Of a DNA stretch of 64,000 nucleotides, positions 8,019-16,774 are shown in pieces. Position numbers and translations under genes: made by a program. Under the pieces are notes generated by a model that worked only from the letters and a program-made list of their open reading frames with translations, was not told where the DNA came from and searched no databases. The stretch lies in the NCBI RefSeq assembly GCF_029952525.1, contig NZ_JASAOF010000009.1, positions 62,001 to 126,000 on the forward strand. The letters are read 5' to 3'. The DNA is from Saccharopolyspora ipomoeae (GTDB lineage: Bacteria; Actinomycetota; Actinomycetes; Mycobacteriales; Pseudonocardiaceae). Positions within the stretch are counted from its first letter, which is position 1, and the number at the start of each line of letters is the position of its first letter.

Positions 8019-9380
8019 TCATCCCAGCGCCATCGACAGCGGGATGATCACCGCGATCGCCACGACCGAGGCCACCGACACCGACCCGGAGAAGGTCTTG
8101 AGCGTGCCGCGCGTGGTCAGCCCGGTCAGCGACTGCAGCAGCCAGAACGTGTTGCTGGTGACGTGGATGGCGAACAGCGAGCCCGCCCCGGCCGCCAGCG
8201 CGATCCACACCGTGTCCAGCCCGATCACCGGCGCCAGCGGCGCGAGGATGCCGGCCGCGGTGATCGCCGAGATCGACACCGAGCCGACCGCGACGTGCAG
8301 GATCGCCGCCACCACCCAGACCATCAGCAGCGGGAAGGCGGTGCTGGCCGAGAAGTGCTGGCCGAGGATCTCGCCGAGGCCGATGTTCTTGATGGTCAGC
8401 GCCAGCGAACCGCCGACGCCGTTGAGGATGAGGATCTGCCCGCTCTCCCGGAAACCGGTGCGCAGCGCCTCGTCCATCGCGGTCTTGCCCACGGCCCGCC
8501 GGGTCACCAGAATCGTGCCGATCAGGCCCACCAGCAGCGCGATGACGGGTTCGCAGACGAACGACAGCGGCGCGATCTCCACCTCGGCGATGTCCAGGAT
8601 CGCGCCGGTCGCGATGAGCGCGAGAGCCACCAGGACCGGCGCGAACAGCAGGATCAGCGCGGGCCGGCCGGTGCGGACCTTCGTCGCGGTCCCGGCGCCG
8701 CCACCGGTCTCCGACGGTTCGGTGTCGACGGGTGCGGGCTGCTCGTCCTTGGTCTCGTCCCACCAGCCGCGGCGGAACACGAACTGCATGATCGCCACCG
8801 AGATGACGGTGGTGGGCACGGCGACGAGCAGACCGAGCAGCAGCATCGTGCCCAGCGGCACGCCGAGCACCCCGGCCAGGGCCAGGGTGGCGATGCCCGG
8901 CACGACCATGACGACGCCGACCTCCATGCCGATGGCCATGGCCGAGATCATCCGGGGCGTGCCGGCCTTGCCGATCCGCGCGCCGAGTCCGCGCGCCAGC
9001 GGCGCGACGATGACCACCAGCACGTCCAGGAAGATCGACTGCAGGATGGTGGCGAGGCTGACCGACAGCGCGTAGGGCATGCGCTTCGGGCCGATTCGGT
9101 GCAGCAGCACCTCGATGAGCCGCTCGATGGCCCCGGAGCGCTGCAGGAGCGAACCCGCGAGCACGCCGAAGGCGATGAGCAGGCCGATCTCCGCCATCAG
9201 GTCGCCGAAGCCCTTGGTGATGGCCTCGATCGTGCCGTCGACCCCGAGGCCGGAGGTCATGCCCAGGTAGGAGGCGCTGAGCAGCAGGGCGATCACGGGA
9301 TTGACCCGGAATCGGATGATCATCAGGACCGCGGCGAGGATCGCGAACGCGGTGTTGAGCAGGATCAGCGTGTCTGTCAT
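8019..9380 (-). CDS. GntP-family gluconate/organic acid permease
   Basis: 453 residues, MTDTLILLNTAF at the start, with a dozen or more hydrophobic segments and a hydrophilic central loop near residues 215-245 rich in Glu, Thr and Gly. The repeated segments LLIAFGVLAGSLLQRSGAIE and the C-terminal GSLFAIHVTSNTFWLLQS match the GntP/ion-transporter superfamily, which imports gluconate, fructuronate, serine or similar acids by H+ symport. ATG 9380 is the first start that begins directly at the first membrane helix. It converges on the Lrp gene with a five-base gap, so a shared terminator is lacking. Confidence 0.85.
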   Translation of the reverse strand: MTDTLILLNTAFAILAAVLMIIRFRVNPVIALLLSASYLGMTSGLGVDGTIEAITKGFGDLMAEIGLLIAFGVLAGSLLQRSGAIERLIEVLLHRIGPKRMPYALSVSLATILQSIFLDVLVVIVAPLARGLGARIGKAGTPRMISAMAIGMEVGVVMVVPGIATLALAGVLGVPLGTMLLLGLLVAVPTTVISVAIMQFVFRRGWWDETKDEQPAPVDTEPSETGGGAGTATKVRTGRPALILLFAPVLVALALIATGAILDIAEVEIAPLSFVCEPVIALLVGLIGTILVTRRAVGKTAMDEALRTGFRESGQILILNGVGGSLALTIKNIGLGEILGQHFSASTAFPLLMVWVVAAILHVAVGSVSISAITAAGILAPLAPVIGLDTVWIALAAGAGSLFAIHVTSNTFWLLQSLTGLTTRGTLKTFSGSVSVASVVAIAVIIPLSMALG

Positions 9381-9760
9381 GTGCGGTACATCCCGTGGTG
9401 GCGCTCGGCGTTGAGCGAGTGGACGTCGTTGTCGGGACGGCTTCGGGTGGGCCGCTGCGGTGCGGAAACGTAACCGGCGGTGTCCAGTGCGTAAATACCG
9501 GCGGCAGATTATGGGCCATGTGTTCAGTCGATCACCGTCCGAGGTGGCCAGCGGGTGCCAGGTGACCAGACGATCAGCGCTCGACTGCCGGTTGTGCACC
9601 AGAAGTACATACGATGTGGCCGATGGCCCATGTGCTGGCGGTGTTTTCGGCGAAACTCCGCACCACTGGACGAGTTTTTCGGCGAACTGTTGAGCAATCG
9701 GGAAACCCTGCCTAACGTGACCGGCGTCTCGTCCACGACGCGCACGAAGGAGTGCCGGCC
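9381..9760. promoter_or_regulatory. Divergent intergenic region with TTTTCGGCGAA direct repeats
   Basis: This 380-bp stretch without a gene separates the permease and the oxidoreductase. The 11-mer TTTTCGGCGAA occurs at 9644-9654 and again at 9676-9686, exactly 32 bp apart (three helical turns), 75-117 bp before the oxidoreductase start; this is the best candidate operator. The stretch 9461-9600 is less GC-rich, as expected for promoters, but I could not pick -35/-10 boxes with confidence. Confidence 0.4.
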
Positions 9761-12700
9761 ATGAGCACGCCCACCCGCGAACCGGTCTCGCTCGACTCCC
9801 GCTACCTGGCCGAGGACGGCGCGGTGTACCTGACCGGGGTGCAGGCGCTGGTGCGCGTGCTGCTCGACCGCAGCCGCCACGACCGGAGCCGCGGCCACGA
9901 CGGCGCGCTGTACGTCAGCGGCTACGAAGGTTCGCCGCTGGCGGGCTACGACCTGGAGATCCAGCGCCGCTCCCGGCTCATGGACGAGCACGGAATCGTG
10001 CACGCGCCCGCCCTCAACGAGGAGCTCGCCGCCACCGCGCTCGCCGGGACGCAGCTGGCCGGGCAGGTCGCCGAGCTGAGCACCGACGGCGTCACCGGCT
10101 TCTGGTACGGCAAGGCGCCCGGGCTGGACCGGGCCACGGACGCGATCCGGCACGCGGCGATGACCGGCACCGCACCGACCGGCGGCGTGGTCGCGCTCGT
10201 CGGCGACGACCCGAGCGCGAAGTCCTCCAGCGTCCCCTGCTCGTCGGAGCCGGCGCTGGCGGACCTGCAGCTGCCGACCTTCTACCCGGCCGACTCGCAG
10301 GAGGTCCTGGAGCACGGCCTGCACGCCGTCGAGCTCTCCCGCGCCTCCGGGTTGTGGACGGCCATGAAGATCGCCACCAACGTCGCCGACGGCGCCTCCA
10401 CCGCCCTTCTCGACCCGCACTGGGCGCCGCCCGGGATGGACGGCTTGCCCGGCGGGCTGCGCGCCTACTCCCACGTCCCGCACGCGCGGCTGCTCGGTGC
10501 CGACCTGGCCGGGCTGGAGCGCAGCTTCCAGCAGGTCAGGCTGCCGATCGCGCTGGAGTACCTGCGGCGCAGCGGCGTCAACCGCCTGCTGGGCGCGCGC
10601 GGCGCGGCGCGGGTCGGCATCGTCGCCGCGGGCAAGACCTACCTCGACGTCCGCCAAGCCCTGGACTCGCTGGGGTTGACCGAATCCGACTGGGAGAGCG
10701 CGGGAATCCGGCTGCTCAAGCTCGGCGCGATCGTGCCGGTGGAACCGGGGGTCGTGCGCGAGTTCGCGCGCGGCCTCGACGAGATCGTGGTGGTCGAGGA
10801 CAAGCGCGCGTTCCTGGAGGTCGCGGTCAAGGACGTGCTCTACGGGGCGCCCGACACCCCGCGCGTCACCGGCAAGCGCGATCCCGAGGGCGCGCGGCTG
10901 TTCAGCGACGTCGGCGAGCTAGACCCGATCGCGGTGGCCACCGGCCTCCGGAAGCGGTTGCAGGACAACGGGTTCGACCACCTCAAGCAGGTCGGCAAGC
11001 GGCCGGAGCGGATCGCGCTGCCGCTCGCCGCCCGCACCCCGTACTTCTGCTCCGGCTGCCCGCACAACTCCTCGACCGCGCCCCCGGAGGGCGCGCTGGT
11101 CGGCGGCGGCATCGGCTGCCACGCTATGGTGCTGCTCATGCCGGAGGAGCAGGTCGGCTCGGTCACCGGGCTCAGCCAGATGGGCGGGGAGGGCGCGCAC
11201 TGGATCGGCATGGCGCCGTTCGTCCGCCACACCCACTACCTGCAGAACCTCGGCGACGGCACCTTCGCCCACTCCGGCAGCCTCGCCATCCGCGCCGCCG
11301 TGGCGGCCGGGGTGTCGATGACGTTCAAGGTCCTGTTCAACTCGACCGTCGCGATGACCGGCGGCCAGGACGCGGTCGGCGGCGGCGGGCTCGCGCAGCT
11401 GGTGCGCACGGTGCTCGCCGAGGGCGTCACCCGCGTGGTCGTGACCGGCGACCAGCCCGACCGCATCCGGAAGGCGTTGCGCCGCGAGGGGATCCGGGTC
11501 GACGTGCGCGACCGGGGCGACCTCGTCGCCGTCCAGACCGAGCTCGCCGGTGAGCGGGGCGTGACCGTGCTGGTGCACGACCAGGAGTGCGCGGCGGAGA
11601 AGCGCCGCAAGCGCAAGCGCGGCACCCTGCCCACGCCGGAGACCAAGGTCGTGATCAACGAGCGGGTCTGCGAGGGCTGCGGCGACTGCGGGCAGAAGTC
11701 CAACTGCCTGTCGGTGCGCCCGGTCGACACCGAGTTCGGCCGCAAGACCCGGATCCACCAGTCCTCCTGCAACCTCGACTACTCCTGCCTCGACGGCGAC
11801 TGCCCGTCGTTCCTCACCGTCGTCCCCGGGAAGAACTCCAGGGGACGGGACAGTTTTCATGAGAACTGCGCGGTCTCAGGGGGTCAATTCCCCGGGGACC
11901 GACGTCCCGTCGGTGATGACAGTTTTCATGAAAACTGTCCCCTTCCAGGTCCACGAGACACCTCCACGAGGTCGCGCGTCCCCACGAGTGGGGAAGTTTT
12001 CATGAAAACTTCCCGGTCTCCGGGGGAGGACGGTTTTCATGAAAACTGTCACCTACCCACAACACCGAGCCCCGTGCCGGAGGTTTCGGAGAAGGACTTC
12101 ACGGTGCGGATTACCGGGGTTGGTGGTACCGGGGTGGTGACGGTGGCGCAGGTGCTGGCCACGGCCGCCTCCCTCGACGGCAGGCACGTGCGCGCCCTGG
12201 ACCAGACCGGGCTGGCGCAGAAGGGCGGTGCGGTGGTCTCCGACGTCAAGATCAGCGACGGCCCGATCGCCCGCGCCGCCAAGCTCGCCGACGGCGAGTG
12301 CGACCTCTACCTGGGCTGCGACTCGCTGGTGGCCACCGACCCCACCCAGCTCAAGGCCACCGACCCCGACCGCACGATCGCCGTGGTGTCCACCGCGGAG
12401 GTCCCCACCGGGCACATGGTCGTCGACCCGTCGGTCACGTTCCCCGAGCAGGACCGGATCCGCTCGGCCGTCGCCGAGCACGTCCGCCGCGCTCACCACG
12501 TCGACGCCGACCGCCTGGCGCTGGAGCTCTTCGACGACGAGCAGTTCGCCAACATGCTGCTGGTCGGCGCCGCGTTCCAAGCCGGGGCGCTGCCGCTGTC
12601 GGCGGAGGCGGTGGAGCGGGCGATCCGCCTCAACGGCGTTCGCGTCGAGGAGAACCTCGCTGCCTTCGCCCACGGCCGCAACGCCGTGGCGGGACCGGTG

Positions 12701-13366
12701 GAGACCGAGAGCGCCCCGCGCGGCCTCGACGAGCTCATCGCGGACCGCACCGCCGAGCTCACCGCCTACCAGAACGCCCGCTACGCCGAGGACTACCGCC
12801 GCTTCGTGCACCACGTCCGCGACCGCGAGCACGCGGCCACCGGGACCGAGGAGCTGACCGAGGCGGTGGCCCGGAACCTGTTCAAGCTCATGGCCTACAA
12901 GGACGAGTACGAGGTGGCGCGCCTGTCGCTGGACCCGGAGGTGCTGGCCGGGGTGCGCGAGCAGTGGGGCGCGGGCGCGCGGGTCAGCTACCGGCTGCAC
13001 CCGCCGCTGCTGCGGGCGCTGGGCATGCGACGCAAGATCGCGCTCGGCCCGTGGTTCCGGCCGGTGTTCCGCGTGCTGCGGGGCATGCGCGGGTTGCGGG
13101 GAACCCCGTTCGACCCGTTCGGCCGCGCCCACGTCCGCAAGGTCGAGCGCGAGCTCATCGGCGAATACCGCCGGGCCGTCGAGGAGGGCCTGCCGAGCCT
13201 CACCGACACGACGCTGCCCGGAGCGGTGGAGCTCGCCGAGCTGCCCGACCTGATCCGCGGCTACGAGCAGATCAAGCTCGACTCCGTGCAGCGCTACCGG
13301 CAGCGCCTCGGCGAACTCCGCGACACCCGAACCCACACCGACCTCACGGCTCAGGCACTACCGTGA
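9761..13366 (+). CDS. Fused indolepyruvate:ferredoxin oxidoreductase
   Basis: 1201 residues. In order: an N-terminal pyrimidine/core domain; a TPP-binding domain (GGIGCHAMVLL, then LGDGTFAHSGSLAIR and GGQDAVGGGGLAQL, about 445-555); an iron-sulphur region near 635-685 (VCEGCGDCGQKSNC and CNLDYSCLDGDC); a gamma/KOR domain from about 780 (ITGVGGTGVVTVAQV); and a C-terminal DUF6537-like part. It oxidatively decarboxylates arylpyruvates or branched 2-oxoacids to acyl-CoA with ferredoxin. Start ATG 9761 has GAAGGAG eight bases upstream. Oddity: between the Fe-S region and the gamma domain, residues about 697-765 are encoded by four palindromic repeats and their flanks (repeated SFHENC-like peptide), an apparent in-frame insertion. 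Confidence 0.9.
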   Translation: MSTPTREPVSLDSRYLAEDGAVYLTGVQALVRVLLDRSRHDRSRGHDGALYVSGYEGSPLAGYDLEIQRRSRLMDEHGIVHAPALNEELAATALAGTQLAGQVAELSTDGVTGFWYGKAPGLDRATDAIRHAAMTGTAPTGGVVALVGDDPSAKSSSVPCSSEPALADLQLPTFYPADSQEVLEHGLHAVELSRASGLWTAMKIATNVADGASTALLDPHWAPPGMDGLPGGLRAYSHVPHARLLGADLAGLERSFQQVRLPIALEYLRRSGVNRLLGARGAARVGIVAAGKTYLDVRQALDSLGLTESDWESAGIRLLKLGAIVPVEPGVVREFARGLDEIVVVEDKRAFLEVAVKDVLYGAPDTPRVTGKRDPEGARLFSDVGELDPIAVATGLRKRLQDNGFDHLKQVGKRPERIALPLAARTPYFCSGCPHNSSTAPPEGALVGGGIGCHAMVLLMPEEQVGSVTGLSQMGGEGAHWIGMAPFVRHTHYLQNLGDGTFAHSGSLAIRAAVAAGVSMTFKVLFNSTVAMTGGQDAVGGGGLAQLVRTVLAEGVTRVVVTGDQPDRIRKALRREGIRVDVRDRGDLVAVQTELAGERGVTVLVHDQECAAEKRRKRKRGTLPTPETKVVINERVCEGCGDCGQKSNCLSVRPVDTEFGRKTRIHQSSCNLDYSCLDGDCPSFLTVVPGKNSRGRDSFHENCAVSGGQFPGDRRPVGDDSFHENCPLPGPRDTSTRSRVPTSGEVFMKTSRSPGEDGFHENCHLPTTPSPVPEVSEKDFTVRITGVGGTGVVTVAQVLATAASLDGRHVRALDQTGLAQKGGAVVSDVKISDGPIARAAKLADGECDLYLGCDSLVATDPTQLKATDPDRTIAVVSTAEVPTGHMVVDPSVTFPEQDRIRSAVAEHVRRAHHVDADRLALELFDDEQFANMLLVGAAFQAGALPLSAEAVERAIRLNGVRVEENLAAFAHGRNAVAGPVETESAPRGLDELIADRTAELTAYQNARYAEDYRRFVHHVRDREHAATGTEELTEAVARNLFKLMAYKDEYEVARLSLDPEVLAGVREQWGAGARVSYRLHPPLLRALGMRRKIALGPWFRPVFRVLRGMRGLRGTPFDPFGRAHVRKVERELIGEYRRAVEEGLPSLTDTTLPGAVELAELPDLIRGYEQIKLDSVQRYRQRLGELRDTRTHTDLTAQALP
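11851..12050. repeat. Cluster of four GTTTTCATGAAAAC palindromes inside a coding sequence
   Basis: Four copies share the core AGTTTTCATGAAAACT: 11851-11868 (one mismatched pair), 11918-11939 (perfect 22-bp palindrome), 11991-12014 (perfect 24-bp palindrome) and 12029-12050 (one mismatched pair). Arms differ outside the core (GAC or GGG ends) but stay self-complementary, so base pairing is conserved rather than sequence. Copies 1, 2 and 4 are read in the same frame as SFHENC or GFHENC and copy 3 as EVFMKTS. The unequal spacing (67, 74 and 37 bp between centres) and lack of a fixed unit argue against CRISPR. Confidence 0.85.
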
Positions 13367-13397
13367 GGAACAGGAGAATTGGGACGGGGGAGCGGCG

Positions 13398-14426
13398 ATG
13401 CGATCACGGCTCGCGGCAGCGGTTCTCGCGCTGCTGATCACGACGACCGCCTGCGCGGGTGAACCGGCCCCGGCGGACGCCGTCGAGCCCGCGGCGGTCG
13501 AAGGTCTGACCACGCCGTGGTCGGTGGTGTTCGCGGGCGACACGCCGATCATCAGCGAGCGCGACACCGGCCGGATCGTCGAGATCGACCCGGCCGGGCG
13601 CGCCCGCGAGGTCGGCGTGATCCCCGGCGTGGTGGCGTCAGGGGAGAGCGGCCTGCTCGGGCTGGCGCTGCGCGACGGGAACCTCTACGCCTACTCCACC
13701 GGCCAGGACGGCAACCGCATCCAGCGCTACCCGCTGCTCGGCCAACCCGGCTCGTTCCGGCTCGGCCCCGAGCGCACGATCCTGGACCGGCTGCCCTCGG
13801 CGAGCTACCACGACGGCGGACGGATCGCGTTCGGCCCGGACGGGATGCTGCACGCCGCCGTCGGCGACGCGGGCAACAGCGCCTCGGCCCAGGACTTGGG
13901 CAGCCTCGGCGGCAAGATCCTGCGCATGACGCCCGACGGCGGCGTCCCGCCGGACAACCCGTTCCCCGGGTCGCTGGTGCTGACCTACGGCCACCGCAAC
14001 GTCCAAGGTCTCGCCTGGGGACCCGACGGCACGCTCTACGCCTCGGAGTTCGGGCAGAACACCTGGGACGAGCTCAACATCATCCGACCCGGCTCCAACT
14101 ACGGCTGGCCCACCGTCGAAGGGATCGGCGGGCGACCGGGCCTCACCGACCCGGTGCAGCAGTGGGCCACCGACGTGGCCAGCCCCAGCGGGATCGCGGT
14201 GCACGGGGATGCGCTCTACCTGGCGAACCTGCGCGGCGAACGGCTCCGCGAGGTCCCGCTGCGCGAGCCGGGCACCTCCACCGAGCACTTCGTCGGCGGG
14301 TTCGGGCGGCTGCGCGACGTCGCCGTCGCGCCCGACGGCACGCTGCGCGTGCTCACCAGCAACACCGACGGTCGCGGCGATCCCGCACCGGGAGACGACC
14401 GGATGCTCGCCTTCCCCGCGCCCTGA
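13398..14426 (+). CDS. PQQ-dependent glucose/sorbosone dehydrogenase-like lipoprotein
   Basis: 342 residues. A signal peptide (MRSRLAAAVLALLITTTACAG) ends in a Cys that is probably lipidated, though TTAC is a weak lipobox. The rest is a six-bladed beta-propeller of the glucose/sorbosone dehydrogenase family: GESGLLGLALR, YHDGGRIAFGPDGMLHAAVG with a catalytic-type His, and GHRNVQGLAWGPDGTLYASE, followed by GSNYGWP. Family members oxidise aldoses outside the membrane with PQQ, but many actinobacterial ones have no proven cofactor. GGGGGAG precedes the ATG. It starts 31 bases after the oxidoreductase but is functionally closer to the sugar genes downstream. Confidence 0.82.
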   Translation: MRSRLAAAVLALLITTTACAGEPAPADAVEPAAVEGLTTPWSVVFAGDTPIISERDTGRIVEIDPAGRAREVGVIPGVVASGESGLLGLALRDGNLYAYSTGQDGNRIQRYPLLGQPGSFRLGPERTILDRLPSASYHDGGRIAFGPDGMLHAAVGDAGNSASAQDLGSLGGKILRMTPDGGVPPDNPFPGSLVLTYGHRNVQGLAWGPDGTLYASEFGQNTWDELNIIRPGSNYGWPTVEGIGGRPGLTDPVQQWATDVASPSGIAVHGDALYLANLRGERLREVPLREPGTSTEHFVGGFGRLRDVAVAPDGTLRVLTSNTDGRGDPAPGDDRMLAFPAP

Positions 14427-14592
14427 CCCGGAAGATGTGAAACCCCTCGCCCGCCGAACCGCGCCGCGCGTGGCTTCGCCGGTTGTGAGACCCGAGACGA
14501 TCAGCTGCCCCGCGTCGTCCGAAGTGGTTGCATGAGCCTGCGACGGCCGGACGCATCCGGCCGAAACCGGCAGAGCGGAGGAAAGGGAACCG

Positions 14593-15624
14593 ATGGGCCA
14601 CGGGGCGTTCGAGAAGACCTACGCGGCGGCCGACGACCGCTACGAGCACATGCAGTACCGCCGCGCGGGCGCGTCCGGGCTGGACCTGCCCGCGTTCTCC
14701 TTCGGCCTGTGGCAGAAGTTCGGCACCGACTACGCCTTCGAGACGCAGCGCGAGATCGTGCTGCACGCCTTCGACCTGGGCATCACGCACTTCGACAACG
14801 CCGACCGCTACGGCCCGCCGCACCGCGCCGCGCAGAAGTTCTTCGGCCGGGTGCTCGCCAAGGACCTGGCACCGCACCGCGACGAGCTGATCCTGTCGAC
14901 CAAGGCCGGCAACCCCATCGGACCCGGCCCGTACCAGAAGGGCGGCTCCCGCAAGTCGCTGCTGTCCTCGCTGGACCACAGCCTGCGGGACCTCGGCACC
15001 GACTACGTCGACGTGTTCTACAGCCACAGCCCCGACGAGTCCACGCCGCTGGAGGAGACGGTGGGAGCGCTGGTCAGCGCCGTGCAGCAGGGCAAGGCGC
15101 TCTACGTCGGCATCTCCAACTACCAGCCCGACCGCGCCCACCGCACCGCCGAGCTGCTGCGCGAGGCCGGGGTGCCGCTGCTGGTCCACCAGCCCCGCTA
15201 CTCGATGTTCGACCGCACGCCGGAGAACAACGGGCTGCTCGACCTCGCCGCCGACGACGGCTTCGGCCTCGTCGTGTACTCGCCGCTGGCCCAGGGGCTG
15301 CTCACCGGCAAGTACCTCCAGGGCGTCCCGTCCGGTGCGCGCGCCGAGAACAGCGCGTTCCTGTCGCCCGACGTCATCGACGACACCTACCGCACCCGCG
15401 CGGCCGCCCTCAACGACCTCGCCCGGCAGCGCGGCCAGTCGCTGGCCCAGCTGGCGCTGCAGTGGGTGCTGCGCCGCCCGGAGGTCACCTCGGCGCTCAT
15501 CGGCGCGAGCTCGGTGTGGCAGCTCGACCACAACGTCGAGGCCCTGCGCTTCCCGGAGCTCACCGACGACGAGCTGGCCGTGATCGAGCAGCACGCCGTC
15601 CACGGCACCGGGCTCAAGCAGTAG
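14593..15624 (+). CDS. Aldo/keto reductase, YghZ (glyceraldehyde-3-phosphate reductase)-like
   Basis: 343 residues, TIM-barrel NADPH-dependent reductase. The catalytic tetrad is visible: Asp and Tyr in HFDNADRYG, Lys in LSTKAGN and His in VFYSHSPD. The N-terminal MQYRRAGASGLDLPAFSFGLW and the long insert GPGPYQKGGSRKSL are features of the AKR14/YghZ group, which reduces L-glyceraldehyde 3-phosphate, methylglyoxal and other aldehydes. ATG 14593 follows GGAGGAAAGGGAACCG. It ends inside the tail of the convergent lacI-family gene (11-base overlap). A role in detoxifying or reducing sugar-derived aldehydes fits its neighbours. Confidence 0.87.
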   Translation: MGHGAFEKTYAAADDRYEHMQYRRAGASGLDLPAFSFGLWQKFGTDYAFETQREIVLHAFDLGITHFDNADRYGPPHRAAQKFFGRVLAKDLAPHRDELILSTKAGNPIGPGPYQKGGSRKSLLSSLDHSLRDLGTDYVDVFYSHSPDESTPLEETVGALVSAVQQGKALYVGISNYQPDRAHRTAELLREAGVPLLVHQPRYSMFDRTPENNGLLDLAADDGFGLVVYSPLAQGLLTGKYLQGVPSGARAENSAFLSPDVIDDTYRTRAAALNDLARQRGQSLAQLALQWVLRRPEVTSALIGASSVWQLDHNVEALRFPELTDDELAVIEQHAVHGTGLKQ

Positions 15625-16618
15625 CAGCGCAGCCGCAGGAATCCCGGTGCACGAACCGGGATTCCAGCCGCACCTCGACCGGGTCGCGGCCGGGATCGTC
15701 CAGCCTGTCCAGCAGCAGCCGCAGGGCCTCGGCGCCGACCTCGCGGCTGGGCTGGGCGATCGCGGTCAGCCGCGGTGCGAACAGGTCGGCCCACGGGAAG
15801 TCGTCGAAGGCCACCAGCGCCACGTCGTCCGGCACGCTCAGCGACAGGTCCCGCACGGCCCGCATGGCGCCGATCGTCATCGCGTTGTTCGCCGCGATGA
15901 TCGCGGTGGCCGGGCGTGAGCCGGTGAGCAGTTCGGAGGCGGCGCGCCGCGCGGCCTCGGACTCCGACGAACCCTCCCGGCACAGCTCCGGGTCGTCGTC
16001 GATGTCGTTGCGGCGCAATCCTTCCCGGTAACCGGCCAGCCGCTCGTCGGTGGTGCTCAACCCGGCGAGCCCGGCCACGAACCCGATCCGCCGGTGGCCC
16101 AGCGCGGCGAGGTGGTCGACCAGCGAGGCCGTCGACTCGGTGTTGTCGGTGCTGACCTGGTCGTAGCCGCCCGCGATGACGCGGTCGGCCAGCACGGTGG
16201 GAACGTCGTGGTCGGCGAGGTAGCGCATCGTCCTCGACGGGTCGGGGGAGGGCGCCAGCACGATCCCGTCGATGCGTCGCTGGTGCAGGTGGGAGACGAC
16301 GCGCAGCTCGTGATCGGGGTCGTCGCGCGGGTCGGCCACCAGCAGGCTGTAGCCGCGGTCGACGGCCTCGGCCTCGATTCCCTGCAGGATCTCGGTGAAG
16401 TACGGGTTGCTCGCCGAGGAGATCGCCACCCCGATCGACAGGGTCCGCGCGGTGGCCAGCGAGCGGGCCAGGGTGTTCTGGATGTAGCCGACCTCCTCGA
16501 CGGCCGCGCGCACGGCGCGTTCCGTCTCCGGCCGCACCTTCCGGGTTCCGTTGAGCACGTAGGACACCGTCGCCGACGACACCCCGGCGACTCGTGCGAC
16601 ATCTGCGAGCGTGGCCAC
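15614..16618 (-). CDS. LacI-family transcriptional repressor
   Basis: 334 residues from a GTG at 16618. The product begins VATLADVARVAGVSSATVSY, the classical LacI helix-turn-helix, followed by the hinge VLNGTRKVRPETE and a periplasmic-binding-protein-like sensor domain ending RLESRFVHRDSCGCAA. I chose the GTG because AGGGAG lies six bases upstream; an ATG 42 bases earlier has no ribosome-binding site and abuts the operator. It most likely represses itself and the divergent dehydrogenase/sugar-porter pair by binding the palindrome at 16663-16690, with a sugar or polyol as inducer. Confidence 0.9.
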   Translation of the reverse strand: MATLADVARVAGVSSATVSYVLNGTRKVRPETERAVRAAVEEVGYIQNTLARSLATARTLSIGVAISSASNPYFTEILQGIEAEAVDRGYSLLVADPRDDPDHELRVVSHLHQRRIDGIVLAPSPDPSRTMRYLADHDVPTVLADRVIAGGYDQVSTDNTESTASLVDHLAALGHRRIGFVAGLAGLSTTDERLAGYREGLRRNDIDDDPELCREGSSESEAARRAASELLTGSRPATAIIAANNAMTIGAMRAVRDLSLSVPDDVALVAFDDFPWADLFAPRLTAIAQPSREVGAEALRLLLDRLDDPGRDPVEVRLESRFVHRDSCGCAATA

Positions 16619-16662
16619 GCGCAACTCCCTCGTTCCCGTTTCCGGCTGGGAATTTACCATCA

Positions 16663-16690
16663 GGTTAAGCGCTTGCCTAAGCGCTTAACC
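16663..16690. promoter_or_regulatory. LacI-type double operator
   Basis: Two copies of the 12-mer GGTTAAGCGCTT face each other around a 4-base centre (GCCT), giving a perfect 28-bp inverted repeat. Each arm also contains the symmetric hexamer AAGCGCTT typical of LacI/GalR operators. It lies 45 bases from the repressor GTG and about 85 bases before the dehydrogenase, so one bound repressor would block both directions. Confidence 0.8.
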
Positions 16691-16774
16691 GAAAACTAGT
16701 TTGTGCGGCACACCGCGCCGGGGCGGCCTGTTCGGCGATCCCCCGCAGCGGTGCGAGCCAGCGTGACGGGATGA

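Noticed and set aside
11851-12050. CRISPR-like array in the oxidoreductase gene
   Set aside because: The repeats are palindromes of variable length with unequal spacing, lie in a coding frame, and there is no cas gene; a REP-like repeat explains them better.
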